From Micropepsaceae bacterium (GTDB lineage: Bacteria > Pseudomonadota > Alphaproteobacteria > Micropepsales > Micropepsaceae), in NCBI GenBank assembly GCA_025450355.1, contig JANWHR010000188.1, forward strand, positions 1 to 11,103: a stretch of DNA of 11,103 nucleotides, given 5' to 3'. Under the pieces are notes generated by a model. That model worked only from the letters and a program-made list of their open reading frames with translations, did no database searches and was not told where the DNA came from. The position numbers and the translations under genes are program-made. This document shows positions 8,209 through 11,103 of this stretch, piece by piece (the first letter of the stretch is position 1; each line of letters opens with the position of its first letter).

Positions 8209-9720
8209 TCAGAAAGAGCCCAAGGGATTGGCGGCATTCCAGGCAGTAGTGGTTGCAGCAATAGTCCCGTCGAATGCGAAGTTTCCCGAATATCCGACCG
8301 CTTCCATGGTGAGGTAGTCGGCATAAGAGAAAGGCAAATCGACTCCCGCGGCGGGGGATGCGGCGAAGGCATCGGCGTTTGCGGCCCAATCGCCATGGTC
8401 GCCCGACGAGGTGGCGTTGAACTCCATCAGGTTGGCCGCGCCGTTATCTACTGAGAAGTAGCCCGGCGTCGTACCGGAATAGATAGGCGCGCCGTTACTG
8501 TCGGCAAAATGGAACAGATCGAGTGGCGCCAACTCCATTCCTGACTTATGTCCACCACTTGCACCATTCAACGTCTCGCGGCCCAGCACTTCCGACATCT
8601 CATGCGCCGCGACGCCCATGAAGTCGTATTGACCCGCTACGGGGTTGCTCGGATTGAAGAAGAACGTATTCGGGGCGCTGCTGAAGCTGACGCCGCCGAC
8701 GCCCACCGGCGAGATCGGTATGTGAAGCGCGTGCACTTGCGCGGACGTAATCATAAAGATCGGATTGCTGCTGCTGAATGGATCGGAGCCAGGAATATTG
8801 ACGGCCTGACTTCCACTCGTGGTCTCGGCCGCCGCGACATTGGCGAACGCCGACGTCAGTTGGGAATACGACGCCGCGTATTGCGAATAGCTGCTTTCGC
8901 CGAGAGCGCCGGAGGGAGTTCCGCCCCATGAGACGAACATCTTAAAGCTGCCTATGGGATCGCTGGCGACGTTCGTGAAATGACTGGCGAAGAAGTTCGC
9001 CACAGTCTCCATATCGGCGACAAAACCGTTGGGCGCGTTTGCCCAGCTCGAATCGAATACCAGCGTCAGTTTAAACGGGCTGTCGATGGTCGTGGTCCAA
9101 TTGAAGTAGGAACCGCCGCCTCCACCGCCTCCTCCTCCTCCGCCGCCATGTGCAAAGCCAATGTTGTGTTCGGGGGCAAGGCTTGTCAGCGCGAATTCGC
9201 CCGGGCCGGAGTTCGGCAGAGCCCAATGTGAATCGCCGTGGTCTGCAGCCGGCGCGGCGTACTGGGTGAAATCCTGCAATTGGTGAGGTCCTGAATCCGG
9301 CGCTCCAAAACCGATTGCGTCGCTCTGGGAAAAGTTGTCGGTGAAGGAAAGCGGCGTCAGCGGCGCAGAGGGCGCGTTTGGCGCGGGGTCAAGCGTGAAA
9401 TCGGCGGGAATCGCCAGATTGTCCGTATGCGGCAGGATGAACGCGATGTCCTGAACGCCCGAAGGGGTCGCGTCATCGGCGACAGCATGCTGCGCCGGCG
9501 CTGAATCCGTGGTTGCGGCGCTGTCCGGTTGCTGGTCCGCCACCGCGAGGACCGTGCTGTGCGCATCGGGCGCGGAGTCGGCGTGGTGCGCCGCGGCCCC
9601 GCCCGCCGGCGCTCCATCCGCCGCCGTGCTGTCATTCGTTGCCGGTGCAACCGCGAGCGATGTGATCAGCCATTCGACCTCGGCCTTGATGCCTGAGAAA
9701 AAGGACGCGACCCAGCCCAT
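8209..9720 (-). CDS. NF038122-like putative metalloprotease with poly-glycine linker
   Basis: The C-terminal half, from about residue 204 of 503, resembles the NF038122 metalloprotease family. It has an LTLVFDSSWANAP beta start, a helix ending in FFASHFTN, GALGESS, and the zinc-site-like VAAHEMSEVLGRE with H373, E374, E377, G380 and R381. The N-terminal 190 residues are Ala/Asp/Ser/Pro-rich and unlike anything I recognise. A run of 12 glycines at 192-203 joins the two parts. No cleavable signal peptide is obvious: the start MGWVASFF is followed by a modest hydrophobic segment to about residue 23, so export by another route is possible. The start at 9720 was preferred over the ATG at 9762 because GGGGAGG stands 5 bases before it. 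TATAGT at 9754-9749 could be a -10 box. Substrate and role are unknown. Confidence 0.75.
   Translation of the reverse strand: MGWVASFFSGIKAEVEWLITSLAVAPATNDSTAADGAPAGGAAAHHADSAPDAHSTVLAVADQQPDSAATTDSAPAQHAVADDATPSGVQDIAFILPHTDNLAIPADFTLDPAPNAPSAPLTPLSFTDNFSQSDAIGFGAPDSGPHQLQDFTQYAAPAADHGDSHWALPNSGPGEFALTSLAPEHNIGFAHGGGGGGGGGGGGSYFNWTTTIDSPFKLTLVFDSSWANAPNGFVADMETVANFFASHFTNVASDPIGSFKMFVSWGGTPSGALGESSYSQYAASYSQLTSAFANVAAAETTSGSQAVNIPGSDPFSSSNPIFMITSAQVHALHIPISPVGVGGVSFSSAPNTFFFNPSNPVAGQYDFMGVAAHEMSEVLGRETLNGASGGHKSGMELAPLDLFHFADSNGAPIYSGTTPGYFSVDNGAANLMEFNATSSGDHGDWAANADAFAASPAAGVDLPFSYADYLTMEAVGYSGNFAFDGTIAATTTAWNAANPLGSF
9112..9147 (-). repeat. Glycine-codon tract, 12 consecutive GGN codons
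   Basis: The 36-bp run of GGC, GGA and GGT codons encodes the linker between the low-complexity N-terminal region and the catalytic domain of the metalloprotease. Four identical GGA codons in a row form a short trinucleotide repeat that could change length in frame by slippage. The codons are otherwise mixed. Confidence 0.85.
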
Positions 9721-9725
9721 GCGTG

Positions 9726-9732
9726 CCTCCCC
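9726..9732 (-). promoter_or_regulatory. Strong Shine-Dalgarno site fixing the metalloprotease start
   Basis: GGGGAGG on the minus strand, five bases before ATG 9720, is the strongest ribosome binding site near this gene. It lies inside the longer frame opened by ATG 9762, so it argues for the 503-residue form. Confidence 0.6.
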
Positions 9733-9770
9733 TGTTGACGAGACCACAACTATAGAGCCCAATTTGCGCG

Positions 9771-9800
9771 GGACACACCACCCGAACGGGTGATGTCTCC
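9771..9800 (-). terminator. Hairpin after the hydrolase gene, probable terminator
   Basis: Starting 4 bases after the hydrolase TAA, the minus-strand RNA can form a 13-position stem closed by GGA/UCC and CACCC/GGGUG around GUUC, with one G-U pair and one mismatch. The position just past a stop and before a separate gene fits transcription termination. The following bases are CGCGCAAAUU rather than a U-tract, so it may be inefficient or need Rho. Confidence 0.45.
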
Positions 9801-9804
9801 GTGT

Positions 9805-10608
9805 TTATTTCGCCGGGGCGAAGTCGCGGATCAGCCCGATGAGCTCGCCGGGATCGACGAAATGGGGGAAGTGCCCTGCACCGGGATGATAGACAAGCTG
9901 AGCGGATTTTGTGCGTGCCCGGAGCCAGTCCTGATAGCCCGATCCGGGATCGGTCCCGTGAAATGAAACATAGGGGGCGCCAATTCTCCCAAGCGCGGCA
10001 TCGACATAAGCCTGCAATGCATCAGCTTCGCTGTTGAGAAGGATGTCCCAAAAGCCAAGAACGATGTTCCGGCGAGGGTGCGACAACATCTGTTCCAGCG
10101 CGCGAGCCTGTTCCGGCAAAGACTCTATTCCAAAGCCGCTGCGCATCTGTGCCCAGACAGTATCGAATCCAGGACCGGATAATTCCTGCCTGAGGTGCTG
10201 AATTGCCGTCGCCATCGGTCCAAGCCGCAGCGACTGATCGATATTAATGACGCCCCTGACCGAAACTGCCGCCGCGTAGAAGGTCGCCAGAGCGCCGCCC
10301 AGCGAATGTCCGATGACCAGCGGACGCCCGGCGCCGAGGTGCTCCACGAGTGCGTGCAACCGATCCGCGATTTTGACGGGATGGTAGGCGTCCGGGGAAT
10401 CGAGGTCCGGAGACTCACCATGCCCCGGCAAATCCACCGCAATGCAGCGGTAGTTGGGCACAAGCTGCGTGACGAAGGGCGACCAGATCCGGCGGTCGTA
10501 ACTCAACCCGTGCAGAAGCAGTACGGCAGGTCCGCTGCCGATGCTGTCATAGGCCAGACCGGCGTAACACGCGCCGGGGGCGCGCATTGCCATCTCATTC
10601 ATCCGCAT
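9805..10608 (-). CDS. Alpha/beta-fold hydrolase, unknown substrate
   Basis: This is a 267-residue alpha/beta hydrolase of the usual single-domain length. Visible features are the oxyanion-side LLLHGLSYD at 30-38, DLPGHGES at 59-66, the nucleophile elbow GHSLGG at 100-105 with S102, a candidate acid D220 in FHGTDPG, and the catalytic H246 in GAGHFPHF. The set is complete, so the enzyme is probably active, perhaps as an esterase or lactonase, but the sequence does not name a substrate. The start overlaps the preceding regulator: ATG 10608 gives a 10-bp overlap, and ATG 10602 gives the typical 4-bp ATGA overlap. ATG 10593 and 10587 are further options. The coupling implies the two products act together. 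No signal peptide is seen, so it is likely cytoplasmic. Confidence 0.85.
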   Translation of the reverse strand: MRMNEMAMRAPGACYAGLAYDSIGSGPAVLLLHGLSYDRRIWSPFVTQLVPNYRCIAVDLPGHGESPDLDSPDAYHPVKIADRLHALVEHLGAGRPLVIGHSLGGALATFYAAAVSVRGVINIDQSLRLGPMATAIQHLRQELSGPGFDTVWAQMRSGFGIESLPEQARALEQMLSHPRRNIVLGFWDILLNSEADALQAYVDAALGRIGAPYVSFHGTDPGSGYQDWLRARTKSAQLVYHPGAGHFPHFVDPGELIGLIRDFAPAK

Positions 10609-11103
10609 GCCCCGCCATTGGGCGGCGCCGCATTTGCCGGTGACCAGCGCTCGAGGATCGCCATGATCGACTGGCCGGAAATCGTCCGCATCAGATCGGA
10701 TTGGCGATTGGTTCCGGTTTTCGCGAACAACTGCGCCAATTGCGTCTTGACCGTGTTGCGGCTGATGCCCGTCCGGTCCGCGTAATCGTTTGCCCGCTCG
10801 CCATCAAGCAGTGCCGTGGCCAGTCGAAGCTCAGCGGGAGTGAGCCCGTAGAGCTGGGCGAGCGCACGAGCGGGGGACGGTTTGCGGCCGGGCATTTCCA
10901 CAAAAACCAACGCCAATGGGCCTGGCGGCCGAAACCCCATCCGGGCGGCATCCAGCGGGCACACCAGCACCGAGACCGCCCGCCCGGATGCGTCTCTGAT
11001 GAGCAACGGCCGGGAATTTGCTCCATTGCGCAACCGCTCCGAAACCAATGGCGAGTCAAACATTCGTTCCTTGCGAGAAGCCGCGGAACCGCCATAATGC
11101 GTC
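10599..11103 (-). CDS. LuxR-type HTH transcriptional regulator, 5' end beyond the window
   Basis: The C-terminal part is a LuxR/GerE-type winged-free HTH. LTPAELRLATALLDGE, counted from the internal ATG at 11063, lies at 74-89, and the helix pair ANDYADRTGISRNTVKTQLAQL follows. The recognition helix covers about 101-117, just before TGTNRQSDL. The frame has no stop between ATG 11063 and the window edge, adding 13 or more residues, so the gene probably continues upstream. The 50-70 residues before the HTH (LLIRDASGRAVSVLVCPL) look like the end of the sensory/PAS-like part of LuxR proteins of about 350-400 residues. If ATG 11063 were the real start, it would be an unusually short regulator of 154 residues. 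No receiver domain is visible. The stop overlaps the hydrolase start. Confidence 0.8.
   Translation of the reverse strand, partial: THYGGSAASRKERMFDSPLVSERLRNGANSRPLLIRDASGRAVSVLVCPLDAARMGFRPPGPLALVFVEMPGRKPSPARALAQLYGLTPAELRLATALLDGERANDYADRTGISRNTVKTQLAQLFAKTGTNRQSDLMRTISGQSIMAILERWSPANAAPPNGGACG

Noticed and set aside
7341..8249. Plus-strand open frame of 302 codons opposite ilvC
   Set aside because: It mirrors the ilvC coding frame, has no recognisable motif, and runs into the regulatory gap. It is a shadow of high GC content.

Overview
The window is GC-rich, densely coded DNA. All the genes I can support lie on the minus strand. Gene content, an mreB-mreC-mreD-mrdA-rodA cluster with short ATGA overlaps, and an NF038122-type metalloprotease suggest an alphaproteobacterium. 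I cannot place it at genus level.

Read in the direction of transcription (high to low coordinates), the layout is as follows. (1) 11103-9805: the 3' part of a LuxR-type HTH regulator whose frame stays open to the window edge, overlapped by an alpha/beta hydrolase gene, then a long hairpin. (2) 9720-8209: a predicted HExxE-type metalloprotease-like protein with an Ala/Asp-rich N-terminal half and a 12-glycine linker, followed by an intergenic hairpin. (3) 8027-7011: ilvC, preceded by a promoter-like sequence with an embedded inverted repeat. (4) 7010-6625: a regulatory stretch. It holds a 27-bp palindrome over a candidate -10 box, a 44-codon Leu/Ile/Val-rich leader reading frame, a 42-nt nested hairpin, and a 9-bp helix that encloses the hairpin. 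(5) 6624-5038: leuA. (6) 4992-1: mreB, mreC, mreD, mrdA (PBP2) and rodA (cut by the window edge), the elongasome operon.

Functionally there are three blocks. ilvC and leuA supply branched-chain amino acids: IlvC makes the dihydroxy acids that lead to valine and isoleucine, and LeuA starts the branch to leucine. The mre/mrd/rod genes build the rod-shape machine: the MreB filament, the MreC/MreD scaffold, the PBP2 transpeptidase and the RodA glycosyltransferase. The upstream regulator, hydrolase and metalloprotease are accessory genes of unknown role.

No mobile element, CRISPR array, tRNA or rRNA was seen, and I found no complete new system. The most interesting signal is the leuA leader, which looks like a leucine-responsive attenuator. 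It lacks a U-tract and its distal pairings reach towards the leuA ribosome binding site, so control could act on translation rather than termination. The second point of interest is that leuA ends only 45 bp before mreB on the same strand.
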